Below, piece after piece: positions 1 to 6,968 of a stretch of DNA of 9,390 nt. Each line of letters opens with the position of its first letter. The first letter of the stretch is position 1. The notes below the pieces were generated by a model. It was not told where the DNA came from, ran no database searches, and saw only the letters and a program-made list of their open reading frames with translations. The DNA is from Coxiellaceae bacterium. Its GTDB lineage: Bacteria > Pseudomonadota > Gammaproteobacteria > Coxiellales > Coxiellaceae. A program made the position numbers and the translations under genes. The stretch spans positions 1-9,390 of the forward strand of contig DMFG01000207.1 in assembly GCA_003450655.1 (NCBI GenBank), read 5' to 3'.

Positions 1-1368
1 GCTGGTGGACATACTTTTGGTAAAACGCACGGCGCAGCACCTGATTCATTGTTAGGCCCTGAACCTGAAGGTGCACCCATAGAAGAGATGGGGTTGGGTT
101 GGAAGAATAGCTTTCAAACCGGTAAAGGCCGCGACACCATTACTAGTGGGTTAGAGGGTCCATGGACACCGAACCCAGCGCAGTGGGATCATGATTATTT
201 TAGGATTTTGTTGGGGTATGAATGGGAATTGAAGAAAAGCCCAGCTGGTGCCAATATTTGGGTAGCTGTTGATCAGCCAGAGGAAGACATGGCGCCACAG
301 GTGGACGATGCTTCTGAAAAAGTCCCTACCATGATGACCACGGCCGACATGGCTATGCGTGAAGATCCGGTTTATCGCAAAATATCAGAACGATTTTTAC
401 AAGATCCAGAAGCGTTTAAACAAGCATTTGCACAGGCCTGGTTTAAGTTGCTGCATCGCGACATGGGGCCTCGGTCTCGATACCTTGGACCTGAAGCACC
501 AAAGCAATCCTTTATTTGGCAAGATCCAATATCAGAAGGCTCCACAGATTATGATGTTGAGGCAGCTAAGCAACGTATTTTATCCAGTGATTTATCAGTG
601 GCCGAGTGTGTTGAAACAGCATGGGCGAGTGCATCCACCTATCGTGGGTCTGATCGACGCGGTGGTGCCAATGGTGCTCGCATTCGATTAGCGCCACAAA
701 ACCAATGGGCTATAAACAAGCCCGATCAATTAGTTCGAGTGCTTTCGATACTCGAACCCATTGCTCAGGAAGTCGGTGCATCTGTTGCTGATATTATTGT
801 GCTGGCTGGTAATGCAGCGATTGAAAAAGTCAGTGGCTTGTCAGTTCCTTTTACTCCTGGTCGCGGCGATGCAACGCAGGCAGAGACTGATGTAGATTCT
901 TTTGCGGTGTTAGAACCAAAGGCAGATGGCTTTCGTAATTATTACGATGCAACCGTTAATGTATTGCCAGAAGATGCATTGTTAGATCAATCTCAATTAC
1001 TAGGCTTATCTGCACCTGAGATGACAGTGTTAATCGGAGGGTTACGTGCACTCGGCGTGACACAAGAGGGTTTGGGTCAATTCGATCAAACGGCGCCGAC
1101 GTTAACACCCGTATTTTTTCGTCAATTATTATCCATGGATGTGGAATGGCATCCTACTGATGGCGACTGGGTGTATCACGCTGTGTGTCGAGAATCAGGG
1201 GAGCAGCGATGGCAGGCGTCACGGATAGATTGTTTATTAGGTTCAAATTCCCAGTGTCGAGCATTAGCAGAAGTGTATGCGGCAGATGATGCAGAGCAAT
1301 CTTTCAAAGCAGCGTTTATTCAAGCTTGGAATAAAGTAATGAATGCCGATAGGCAGATTGAGAATTAA
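1..1368 (+). CDS. katG: Catalase-peroxidase KatG, C-terminal 455 residues (5' end outside window)
   Basis: KatG is a bifunctional haem enzyme that dismutates H2O2 and has a broad peroxidase activity. The frame is open from base 1 and begins [12 protein letters not shown], the proximal haem-ligand motif; H4 here equals His270 of M. tuberculosis KatG. With that offset, S49 matches Ser315 and W55 matches Trp321. D116 completes the proximal His-Trp-Asp triad, and R153 in HRDMGP matches the mobile Arg418. The rest is the haem-free C-terminal peroxidase-like domain, with the family motifs [34 protein letters not shown] and [14 protein letters not shown], ending [11 protein letters not shown] and TAA. 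Family members are about 720-740 residues, so roughly 270 residues are missing upstream, including the distal Arg/Trp/His and the Met-Tyr-Trp adduct. No frameshift is visible. The next gene begins 60 nt downstream with no terminator between, so read-through is possible. Confidence 0.97.
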   Translation, partial: AGGHTFGKTHGAAPDSLLGPEPEGAPIEEMGLGWKNSFQTGKGRDTITSGLEGPWTPNPAQWDHDYFRILLGYEWELKKSPAGANIWVAVDQPEEDMAPQVDDASEKVPTMMTTADMAMREDPVYRKISERFLQDPEAFKQAFAQAWFKLLHRDMGPRSRYLGPEAPKQSFIWQDPISEGSTDYDVEAAKQRILSSDLSVAECVETAWASASTYRGSDRRGGANGARIRLAPQNQWAINKPDQLVRVLSILEPIAQEVGASVADIIVLAGNAAIEKVSGLSVPFTPGRGDATQAETDVDSFAVLEPKADGFRNYYDATVNVLPEDALLDQSQLLGLSAPEMTVLIGGLRALGVTQEGLGQFDQTAPTLTPVFFRQLLSMDVEWHPTDGDWVYHAVCRESGEQRWQASRIDCLLGSNSQCRALAEVYAADDAEQSFKAAFIQAWNKVMNADRQIEN

Positions 1369-1428
1369 TTAATGAATGAGCAGTGAGACATTAATGGTTG
1401 TAAATAATATAGTAAAAGGAGAAGTGAT

Positions 1429-1872
1429 ATGAGGTTGCGTGAAGTGGTTTATGGATTAACTGTGGCTATCATGACAGTATTTTTAGTAGGATGTGAAGGG
1501 TCCATTGACGAGCCAATGGATGAGGTGCCATCTAGTATTGATGGATTTTCTATCAATTTAAATCAGGGTAATTTGAAGGTCCAAAGCAGCGTAGACACTA
1601 CTAGTACCAATAATAATTTGATACACACAGTAGCTATGCCAAGTCAGTCAAGATTGTCAGATGATGATGTTCAGCACGCTGCAATTATTACAGTAAAATT
1701 TTTGAATAATTTGATGAAAAAGAATGCTGGCTTTAAATTAAAAGTTATCAAGGGACGCAACTCTCAATTTAAGCTTGCTGCCTTATATAAGAAAAAAGTG
1801 AAAAAAACATGGCTGTGTACTGCAACTCAAAAGAAAGCATCTAAAAAGATTGATGTAACCTGTTCATCCTAG
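1429..1872 (+). CDS. Small orphan lipoprotein, 147 residues
   Basis: I do not recognise a family. The N-terminus is a clear type II signal peptide: a charged start (MRLRE), a hydrophobic core at residues 6-20 and the lipobox LVGC with C22 as the lipidation site. The mature protein should therefore be membrane-anchored on the periplasmic side or exported to the outer membrane. Residue +2 after the Cys is E, not D, so the classical inner-membrane retention signal is absent. The mature part starts acidic (residues 23-33) and then has a Ser/Thr/Asn-rich stretch (about 50-62). It ends strongly basic, with Lys clusters at about 107-138. Two cysteines near the C-terminus (WLC and VTC) could form a disulfide. 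The start is set by AAGGAG at 1416-1421, 7 nt before ATG. G+C is about 36%, a little below its neighbours. The gene sits between katG and a strong terminator. A role in oxidative stress is only guilt by position. Confidence 0.8.
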   Translation: MRLREVVYGLTVAIMTVFLVGCEGSIDEPMDEVPSSIDGFSINLNQGNLKVQSSVDTTSTNNNLIHTVAMPSQSRLSDDDVQHAAIITVKFLNNLMKKNAGFKLKVIKGRNSQFKLAALYKKKVKKTWLCTATQKKASKKIDVTCSS

Positions 1873-1895
1873 TATTCCCTCCTTTGTGGATAACT

Positions 1896-1923
1896 AAAAG
1901 CACCCAGTAGGGTGCTTTTTTTT
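1896..1923 (+). terminator. Rho-independent terminator after the lipoprotein gene
   Basis: There is a perfect 10-bp stem, AAAAGCACCC (1896-1905) with GGGTGCTTTT (1910-1919), and a 4-nt loop AGTA. The right arm runs into eight T residues (1916-1923). It lies 23 nt after the lipoprotein stop codon and would end any katG-lipoprotein transcript. The A-tract on the left arm could give partial function on the opposite strand, but no - strand gene is near. Confidence 0.95.
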
Positions 1924-1927
1924 CAGT

Positions 1928-1945
1928 TATCTATTTACGTAGATA
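1928..1945. repeat. Short inverted repeat TATCTA-N6-TAGATA
   Basis: Six-base arms TATCTA (1928-1933) and TAGATA (1940-1945) surround the 6-nt spacer TTTACG. It lies just after the terminator T-tract in the 160-bp gene-free stretch (1924-2083) before the 649-residue gene. It could be a dimeric regulator site, but arms this short in A/T-rich DNA can arise by chance. Confidence 0.3.
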
Positions 1946-1981
1946 TGATTGTACTGGGAGAATGATCTCAGTTGTCTTAAT

Positions 1982-2001
1982 CATTAATTAAACATTAATT
2001 A
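1982..2001. repeat. Phased direct repeat CATTAATTA x2
   Basis: Two exact 9-bp copies, CATTAATTA at 1982-1990 and 1993-2001, are separated by AA. The period is 11 bp, close to one helical turn, so both copies face the same side of the DNA. They overlap the place where a -35 element would lie for the weak -10 candidate at 2008-2013. A regulator site is plausible. Similar ATTAATTAAT runs also occur near 1364 and inside the downstream gene near 3454, which weakens the case for specificity. Confidence 0.4.
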
Positions 2002-2007
2002 TGTCAG

Positions 2008-2013
2008 TATAAG
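2008..2013 (+). promoter_or_regulatory. Weak -10 candidate for the 649-residue gene
   Basis: TATAAG matches the sigma70 -10 consensus at five of six positions. It would start a transcript near 2020, giving a leader of about 64 nt before the ATG at 2084. No good -35 element lies 16-18 bp upstream (TTAATT at best), so it would need an activator or is spurious. A promoter is expected here because a strong terminator (1896-1923) isolates the gene from the one before it. Confidence 0.25.
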
Positions 2014-2072
2014 TCTTATCCTATTGTTTTCTAATTATTTTTTGCCATTCTATAGTTGGTCAAGTGATAGTG

Positions 2073-2086
2073 AAGGAATCAGGATG
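2073..2086 (+). promoter_or_regulatory. Ribosome binding site that fixes the start at 2084
   Basis: AAGGA at 2073-2077 lies 6 nt before ATG 2084-2086, a good Shine-Dalgarno fit. The frame is open upstream to a TTG at 2024, but that codon follows A/T-rich DNA with no Shine-Dalgarno. The ATG is preferred. Confidence 0.7.
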
Positions 2087-4033
2087 ATACCAGCAGGGGC
2101 AGCGTTCAGTGCTACGCAAGGGCTTGTCAAAACAGGTCAGTTTGCTAGCGATGCAGTGAATGTATTGAATACCACCGATTCTATTCTGAATCGGTTAATA
2201 CCAGAAGGAGAGGAAGAGATGCCGGGCAAGGATGAAACAATTTATACCTCAAAAAAGACAGTCCTAACTCATCATGTGATGATTGAATTGCTCAGTGATA
2301 ATTTAGCCAAGGAGTTATTTCGACCAGATCAACGCATTGAAGCGCAGTCATTTTTGCAGCGGTTACTGTTTAGTTGTTGTTGTCCTCCAAAACCATTAAT
2401 GCAAGTGAGTATTTCAGATGCTGGTCTACAAGAGGCATTAAAAATTGAACGTGACCCATCTTTTTCCCAAGCGGTGAATGTATTTGGACGAGTGAGTACG
2501 GGTATGGGTGAAACAATCAGTCAGGCTGCATGGGTATCGCGAGTGCTGTACGTGTTGACCGCTCAATTAACGCAAGATTGTTCTTCAACTAATATTCAAG
2601 CCTACGCTCAGCTGTTAAAAGCGATTACTGATCTCGTGATAGAGTATTATCAGACACCTAAAACATGGTGGTGTTTGTCAGCTATAGAATCAGGAGAGGT
2701 GTCGCGTCTTTTTACCGCTTGCCAACAATATAAAACGATATTTGATACTGTCGCTGCAAGAGTTCCTGATTTTGATTGGCCACGAAGTTATCAAATACTC
2801 AGTGGACACCTAAACAGTTTATCAAAAGCATTAAAGGAGAAAATCGCTAGCCTTATTGCCGGTAAAGAAGTCAAGTTTTCTAAATCCATAACACACAGTG
2901 ATTGGCAAAAAGATTTAGTTAAGTCGGTGGGTAAGGACTGCGCTGTAGCGATTATGATGAGCTTGAATGAATATGATAAGTTTAAATCATTAATTCGATC
3001 AAATCGTGACAGGCTTATTCAAATTGGTGATGCGGTGGACGAAGGTGTTATTTTTTATGTATCAACACTGCATGCGCTGATTGATTTTATACAAGAGTGT
3101 TTAATTGACTGGGAAAAATTACGATCAAAATTAGCTATTTCTTCGGTATCTGATTCATTGTGGTGGTTAAATTTAATGATGGATTTATCCTTAGCCATGG
3201 TTGATGGGATCAATGATAGCACTCTATTTAATACACCATTTAGTCGAGCTATTTTAGAGAACACGAATAAACGCCTACAAGATTTTAGAGGTTCGGATCA
3301 ACACCATCGGTCGATACCTTTCTTATCTCAGGCAATTGGTAGTATTGCCGATATTTTAGGTCATAATGACAAACAGTTTAATGCGGGTAATCCCGTAATG
3401 ATGGCGATGACGCATGTCTTAAATAGTGAACATAGTCAATTGACTATGGAAACATTAATTAATGATCTAAGGTCAGTTATCCAGTATGCGTTTACATCGC
3501 ACCGCTCTGATCGCAGTGTCTTTTTTGAGGAGAAGATGCAATTTCGTTTATATGCGTTAGCTCATCAGTTAATTTATGAAGACTATAAAGATAAAACACG
3601 GAGCCAAATCCGTGTTAGTCCATTGGCGGCCAAGGTTGCTGAGCAGATTCAGATGGGTAATAAAAAAATTCATGAGATTGAATATATAGCAACACATGAT
3701 CAAACTAGAATGCAGTCACGCCAACCTAAAGAAGCATTTAAAGAATTCATTACGGTGTTTAAGCAGATGATACAAGATGATCTGGCGGCACCTCGACGGA
3801 CCATTAAGCAGCACGGTTATGCCTATCCATTTTTGATGATTTTACTGCGCTGGGGGTTGGCTTACTTTCAGTCTGACATAAAGCGTGTTCCTCAGGGAGC
3901 GGCTGTATTAATGTTGCCATGCTCTTTTAATGCAGACCAATTGATAGCGAATCGTTCGGTGAATATATTTAAGCGAAACACAGTGGGTGAGCCTAAGGCC
4001 CTTGGAGATATTTGTATTGGGTTAGCTTTGTAA
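2084..4033 (+). CDS. Orphan 649-residue, mostly helical protein of unknown function
   Basis: I recognise no family or catalytic motif. From the ATG the protein has 649 residues. It has no signal peptide and no convincing membrane segment; the most hydrophobic stretches (around WWLNLMMDLSLAMV and YPFLMILLRWGLAYF) contain charged or aromatic breaks. Composition suggests a soluble, mainly alpha-helical protein rich in Leu, Ile, Ser, Gln and Lys. An acidic patch EGEEE lies near residue 41. Three consecutive cysteines (98-100, in FSCCCPP) are unusual for a cytosolic protein and could bind metal or be redox active. The C-terminus is hydrophobic (ICIGLAL). Codon use and G+C are close to its neighbours, so it does not look freshly acquired. 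It is isolated: a terminator lies upstream and 105 nt separate it from the next gene. Large unique helical proteins like this are common among secreted effectors of intracellular gammaproteobacteria, but nothing here proves that. The reading frame is certain; the function is unknown. Confidence 0.85.
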   Translation: MIPAGAAFSATQGLVKTGQFASDAVNVLNTTDSILNRLIPEGEEEMPGKDETIYTSKKTVLTHHVMIELLSDNLAKELFRPDQRIEAQSFLQRLLFSCCCPPKPLMQVSISDAGLQEALKIERDPSFSQAVNVFGRVSTGMGETISQAAWVSRVLYVLTAQLTQDCSSTNIQAYAQLLKAITDLVIEYYQTPKTWWCLSAIESGEVSRLFTACQQYKTIFDTVAARVPDFDWPRSYQILSGHLNSLSKALKEKIASLIAGKEVKFSKSITHSDWQKDLVKSVGKDCAVAIMMSLNEYDKFKSLIRSNRDRLIQIGDAVDEGVIFYVSTLHALIDFIQECLIDWEKLRSKLAISSVSDSLWWLNLMMDLSLAMVDGINDSTLFNTPFSRAILENTNKRLQDFRGSDQHHRSIPFLSQAIGSIADILGHNDKQFNAGNPVMMAMTHVLNSEHSQLTMETLINDLRSVIQYAFTSHRSDRSVFFEEKMQFRLYALAHQLIYEDYKDKTRSQIRVSPLAAKVAEQIQMGNKKIHEIEYIATHDQTRMQSRQPKEAFKEFITVFKQMIQDDLAAPRRTIKQHGYAYPFLMILLRWGLAYFQSDIKRVPQGAAVLMLPCSFNADQLIANRSVNIFKRNTVGEPKALGDICIGLAL

Positions 4034-4056
4034 TAACTGCCTGATCATTATGAGCA

Positions 4057-4086
4057 TTGATACGTTATAGTGCCTGGTTCTACTAG
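4057..4086 (+). promoter_or_regulatory. Possible weak promoter before the small membrane protein
   Basis: TTGATA (4057-4062) and TACTAG (4081-4086) are separated by 18 bp and resemble sigma70 -35 and -10 elements. It lies in the 105-bp gap after the 649-residue gene and would give a leader of about 45 nt. The -10 match is only moderate. Co-transcription from upstream is equally possible because no terminator is visible between the two genes. Confidence 0.25.
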
Positions 4087-4138
4087 GATGTTGGTAAACA
4101 TGGTAGCATAACTCAAAATTAGATTACGGGGTGTTGGT

Positions 4139-4396
4139 GTGTTGGATATCTATGAAGTCATTGGTTTAGGCGGTGTTCTGATTGTTTTGGTAGCCTATTT
4201 TTTGCTTAACTCAGGTAGACTCACCCAGTATCACGTTAGTTTTCAGTTATTGAATATCGTCGGTGCTTCGATGATTTTGTGCTCATTAATTGAGTATTGG
4301 AATCTCGCAACATTCTGTATTGAAATAGCGTGGATCTCTATTAGCTCAGTTGGATTGATTAAAATTTATCGAAGAAGACATTTATCTAAAAAATGA
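4139..4396 (+). CDS. Small inner-membrane protein of the CBU_0592-like family, 85 residues
   Basis: The length and layout match the small CBU_0592-like membrane proteins of proteobacteria, whose function is not known to me. Three hydrophobic segments fill the protein: about residues 5-24, 33-53 and 56-77. Family-like elements are GLGGVLIVLVAYFLLNSGRL in the first hairpin, then FQLLNIVGA in the second helix and a Trp-containing third helix ending in a basic tail (RRRHLSKK). By the positive-inside rule the tail should be cytoplasmic. The start is GTG at 4139, with GGGG at 4128-4131 as a modest Shine-Dalgarno 7 nt before it. TTG at 4142 is a possible alternative. The stop codon lies inside a perfect inverted repeat (4394-4410), and the hldE promoter follows at once. 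The family assignment is from memory of the sequence pattern. Confidence 0.8.
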   Translation: MLDIYEVIGLGGVLIVLVAYFLLNSGRLTQYHVSFQLLNIVGASMILCSLIEYWNLATFCIEIAWISISSVGLIKIYRRRHLSKK

Positions 4397-4410
4397 TCAA
4401 TATTTGATCA
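4394..4410. repeat. Perfect inverted repeat TGATCAA-TAT-TTGATCA
   Basis: Seven-base arms (4394-4400 and 4404-4410) flank TAT, forming a 17-bp near-palindrome. It starts on the stop codon of the membrane-protein gene and ends 9 bp before the -35 element of the hldE promoter. This is a typical position for an activator or repressor dimer. As RNA the stem is A/U-rich and has no U-tract after it, so a terminator is unlikely. Confidence 0.5.
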
Positions 4411-4419
4411 GTGTCTGTT

Positions 4420-4448
4420 TTGAAATATGCCAATAAAACTGGCATAAT
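4420..4448 (+). promoter_or_regulatory. Sigma70-type promoter for hldE-hldD(-pgk-pyk)
   Basis: TTGAAA (4420-4425) and CATAAT (4443-4448) each match consensus at five of six positions, with the ideal 17-bp spacer. Transcription would start near 4455, leaving a leader of about 53 nt before the hldE ATG. This is the best promoter in the window, and no comparable one is seen ahead of hldD, pgk or pyk. Confidence 0.7.
4426..4446. promoter_or_regulatory. Candidate operator inside the hldE promoter
   Basis: Seven-base arms TATGCCA (4426-4432) and TGGCATA (4440-4446) surround a 7-nt spacer. The right arm overlaps the first four bases of the -10 element and the left arm abuts the -35, so a protein bound here would block RNA polymerase. 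The 21-bp span fits a helix-turn-helix dimer. The regulator is unknown. It lies upstream of the expected transcript start, so it would not form an RNA hairpin in the mRNA. Confidence 0.5.
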
Positions 4449-4507
4449 ATTGCCCCAATCGAAGTAAATCTGCTTGCTATATTATCAGTTCATCGTTAGG
4501 TTTTATT

Positions 4508-5935
4508 ATGATATTACCCCATTTTCAACAAGCGCACGTTGCCATTGTAGGTGATGTGATGCTGGATCATTATTCTCACGGTGCTACCCATCGAATATCA
4601 CCAGAAGCCCCTGTACCCATTGTTCTTGTTGAGGAGACTCAAAATCGTGCCGGTGGTGCAGCTAACGTGGCTATGAATGTGGCAGAGCTTGGCTGTTCAA
4701 CGCAGTTACTGGGTTTTATTGGTCATGATAGAAATGGTCAATGTTTGGAGGATCTACTGAAAAGCCAAGGGGTGAATGCTTCACTGATCACATTGCCTGA
4801 CTTTCCAACCATGACAAAACACCGAGTACTCAGTCAGCATCAGCAATTATTGCGTGTTGATGTAGAGGAGCCTTTGCCGGTAGGTGCACAGCAGCAGATT
4901 GAAACAACACTATGCGATGTATTAGATGGCACTGATATTCTTGTTATTTCAGATTACGGTAAGGGGGCGGTGACCGATGCTCAAGCATTGATTCAGCAGG
5001 CACGTGATCGAGGTATTACCGTATTGGTTGATCCTAAGGGTTCGGATTTCACACGTTATCAAGGAGCTACTTTAATTACGCCGAACCAAAAGGAATTTGA
5101 AGCTGTCGTAGGTGTTTGTGATTCTAGAGAAATTATGACAGAGCGAGGACATGCTCTGATAGAAAAATTAGCATTATCGGCGTTACTCATTACTTTAGGT
5201 AAAGATGGCATGCTGTTATTAACGCAAGGCAGTGAACCGTTACATATTCCAACGCGTGCTAAGGCTGTTTTTGATGTGACGGGTGCCGGTGATACCGTAA
5301 TTGCAACCATTGCTGCGAGTTTAGCGGCAAAGCAATCACTACCTGATTCGGTTCGATTAGCGAACGTTGCTGCAGGCTGGGTGGTCGGGCAAGTAGGGAC
5401 GACTGCGGTGTCGGTCGATCAGTTGCAGTTAGCGCTCTCAAAAACGGGTTCAGCTTCTAAGTGCGTGACTGAAGAGCAGTGTTTATCATTAGTGCAGCAT
5501 CAACAAGTGGCTGGGGAAAAGATTGTCATGACGAATGGTTGTTTTGATATCTTACACCCAGGCCATGTTGAATATCTTGAAGAAGCTAAAGCGTTAGGTC
5601 ATCGACTAGTGATTGCTGTGAATGACGATGCATCTGTGCAGCGCTTAAAAGGAGCATCAAGACCGATCAATTGCCTTGAAAAACGGATGCGAGTTTTAGC
5701 AGCGCTACAATGTGTTGATTGGGTGGTGTCGTTCTCTGAAGATACACCTGCACGTCTGATTGAGGCAGTGGCCCCGAATATATTAGTAAAAGGTGGTGAT
5801 TATCAACCAGAGCAGATTGCTGGTTCGCAAGCTGTTTGGCAACAAGGCGGAGAGGTGGTCACGATACCCTTAGTGCCTCAATGCTCAACCACTCGTGTTA
5901 TTGAAAAAATTCAAGCAGAGGAATGTGTGTCATGA
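4508..5935 (+). CDS. hldE: Bifunctional heptose-7-phosphate kinase / heptose-1-phosphate adenylyltransferase HldE
   Basis: HldE makes the nucleotide-sugar precursor of the LPS inner core in the cytosol. The N-terminal kinase phosphorylates D-glycero-beta-D-manno-heptose 7-phosphate at C1. After HldE's partner phosphatase GmhB acts, the C-terminal domain transfers AMP from ATP to give ADP-heptose. Its 475 residues compare with 477 in E. coli. The PfkB/ribokinase-fold domain covers about residues 1-318, with GDVMLD (15-20), GGAANVAMN (49-57) and DVTGAGD (256-262), D262 being the expected catalytic base. The nucleotidyltransferase domain covers about 340-475, with TNGCFDILHPGH containing the HxGH signature (H350, H353), then RLKGASRPIN and LVKGGDY. 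No key residue is missing. ATG 4508 follows a weak AGG (4498-4500). The stop overlaps the hldD start by 4 nt. gmhA and gmhB are not in this window. Confidence 0.97.
   Translation: MILPHFQQAHVAIVGDVMLDHYSHGATHRISPEAPVPIVLVEETQNRAGGAANVAMNVAELGCSTQLLGFIGHDRNGQCLEDLLKSQGVNASLITLPDFPTMTKHRVLSQHQQLLRVDVEEPLPVGAQQQIETTLCDVLDGTDILVISDYGKGAVTDAQALIQQARDRGITVLVDPKGSDFTRYQGATLITPNQKEFEAVVGVCDSREIMTERGHALIEKLALSALLITLGKDGMLLLTQGSEPLHIPTRAKAVFDVTGAGDTVIATIAASLAAKQSLPDSVRLANVAAGWVVGQVGTTAVSVDQLQLALSKTGSASKCVTEEQCLSLVQHQQVAGEKIVMTNGCFDILHPGHVEYLEEAKALGHRLVIAVNDDASVQRLKGASRPINCLEKRMRVLAALQCVDWVVSFSEDTPARLIEAVAPNILVKGGDYQPEQIAGSQAVWQQGGEVVTIPLVPQCSTTRVIEKIQAEECVS
5917..5934 (+). promoter_or_regulatory. hldD ribosome binding site within the end of hldE
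   Basis: AGAGGA at 5917-5922 lies 9 nt before ATG 5932, inside the last codons of hldE. The ATGA overlap indicates translational coupling. An in-frame ATG at 5923 exists but sits directly on this site, and E. coli HldD also starts MIIVTG, so 5932 is chosen. Confidence 0.75.
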
Positions 5936-6900
5936 TCATAGTAACAGGAGCAGCCGGGTTTATTGGGTGTCAGTTGATGCAAGGTCTTAATGCCCTAGGT
6001 CGAACGGATATTATAGCTGTCGATGATCTGACTAATGGGCATCAGTTCCGTAATCTTGCAGCGGCGCATTATGCTGATTACATGGATAAAGATGATTTTC
6101 TTGAACGAATATTAGCTGATGATTTTGAGGAACCTATTGAGGTGATTTTTCATCAAGGTGCATGCTCGACCACGACGGAGTGGGATGGCCGATACATGAT
6201 GAAAAATAATTACGATTATTCTAAGGCGTTGTTGCATTATGCAACCCAGCACAAGATTCCTTATATTTACGCATCGAGTGCTGCCGTGTATGGCGCTGAT
6301 ACGGCATTTTCAGATGATGATCAATGTGCGCAACAACCCCTTAATGTGTATGGCTACTCTAAATGGCTCTTTGACTGTTATGTCAAGCAGCGTTGGGATA
6401 ACTTTCAAAGCCCGGTGGTAGGATTACGTTATTTTAATGTGTTTGGGCCGCATGAAATGCATAAAGGCAGTATGGCGTCTGTACCTTGGCATATGATGAA
6501 CCAATTACAACGGGAAGGTCGAGTGCAGCTATTTGAAGGCAGTGATGGGTATGCCGATGGCGAGCAGCGTCGTGATTTTGTCTACGTTAAGGATGTGGTG
6601 TCCATTATATTATGGTGTTGGCAGTCTCAGGTCTCTGGTATCTATAATTGTGGGACCGGGCAGTCACGAAGTTTTAATGATATTGCCCAGGCTTTGTTAG
6701 CGCTGAATGAAGGTGGTGAATGTCGTTATATCCCATTTCCAGAGCACTTAAAGGGGGCGTATCAAAGTTTCACCGAAGCTAATATGCAGCGCTTACGTGC
6801 AGCTGGATGTTCATTGAGTATGCACTCTCTTGAGGAAGCATTAGCCGATTACTGGCAATGGTTTCACCAGGATAAGGTATCAGAACCTAGCGTGGCCTGA
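5932..6900 (+). CDS. hldD: ADP-L-glycero-D-manno-heptose 6-epimerase HldD
   Basis: HldD inverts C6 of ADP-D-glycero-D-manno-heptose to yield ADP-L-glycero-D-manno-heptose, the donor used by heptosyltransferases of the LPS inner core. It is a cytosolic NADP-dependent short-chain dehydrogenase/reductase. From ATG 5932 it has 322 residues. The Rossmann motif GAAGFIG is at 6-12. The catalytic residues fall at exactly the E. coli numbers: S116, Y140 and K144 (YGYSK), and K178 (HKGSMAS). Other family blocks are HQGACSTTTEWDGRYMM, LRYFNVFGPHE and RRDFVYVKDV. It carries a slightly longer loop than E. coli before RRDFVYV (DGYADGEQ), a variant I recall from other gammaproteobacteria. It overlaps hldE by 4 nt, which ensures paired synthesis of consecutive enzymes. 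The gene ends 68 nt before pgk, with no terminator seen in the gap. Confidence 0.97.
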   Translation: MIIVTGAAGFIGCQLMQGLNALGRTDIIAVDDLTNGHQFRNLAAAHYADYMDKDDFLERILADDFEEPIEVIFHQGACSTTTEWDGRYMMKNNYDYSKALLHYATQHKIPYIYASSAAVYGADTAFSDDDQCAQQPLNVYGYSKWLFDCYVKQRWDNFQSPVVGLRYFNVFGPHEMHKGSMASVPWHMMNQLQREGRVQLFEGSDGYADGEQRRDFVYVKDVVSIILWCWQSQVSGIYNCGTGQSRSFNDIAQALLALNEGGECRYIPFPEHLKGAYQSFTEANMQRLRAAGCSLSMHSLEEALADYWQWFHQDKVSEPSVA

Positions 6901-6968
6901 CACCGGTTGCGAATGCATTTGAACTGGAGTAGTCTTTTGCCCTTCAATCATCAGACAGGGCAGCCTTG

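Noticed and set aside
359..691. Second reading frame overlapping katG
   Set aside because: It lies wholly inside a well-conserved katG coding region in another frame, has no ribosome site and its product resembles nothing.
1..1368. katG as a pseudogene, because the first visible residues are mid-protein
   Set aside because: The frame is open from the first base and all later motifs are intact. The missing part is simply outside the window.
1385..1413. Promoter GAGACA-17-TATAGT ahead of the lipoprotein gene
   Set aside because: It would start transcription at about 1420, on top of the ribosome site, leaving almost no leader. The -35 match is only four of six.
1952..1972. Imperfect hairpin ACTGGGAGA-ATGA-TCTCAGT
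   Set aside because: It needs a two-base bulge, has no T-tract and sits after an already strong terminator. There is no evidence that it is functional.
2024..2083. N-terminal extension of the 649-residue protein to TTG 2024 (20 more residues)
   Set aside because: No Shine-Dalgarno precedes the TTG, whereas ATG 2084 has AAGGA at ideal spacing. The extension would also swallow the likely leader region.
5059..5441. Antisense open frames within hldE, with similar ones inside the 649-residue gene, pgk and pyk
   Set aside because: They are short frames opposite strongly conserved coding sequence, with no ribosome sites or recognisable products.
6901..6968. A promoter, terminator or small RNA in the hldD-pgk gap, including the palindrome AATGCATT (6912-6919)
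   Set aside because: TTGCGA has no acceptable -10 at 16-18 bp. There is no stem with a T-tract, and an 8-bp palindrome is not unusual by chance.
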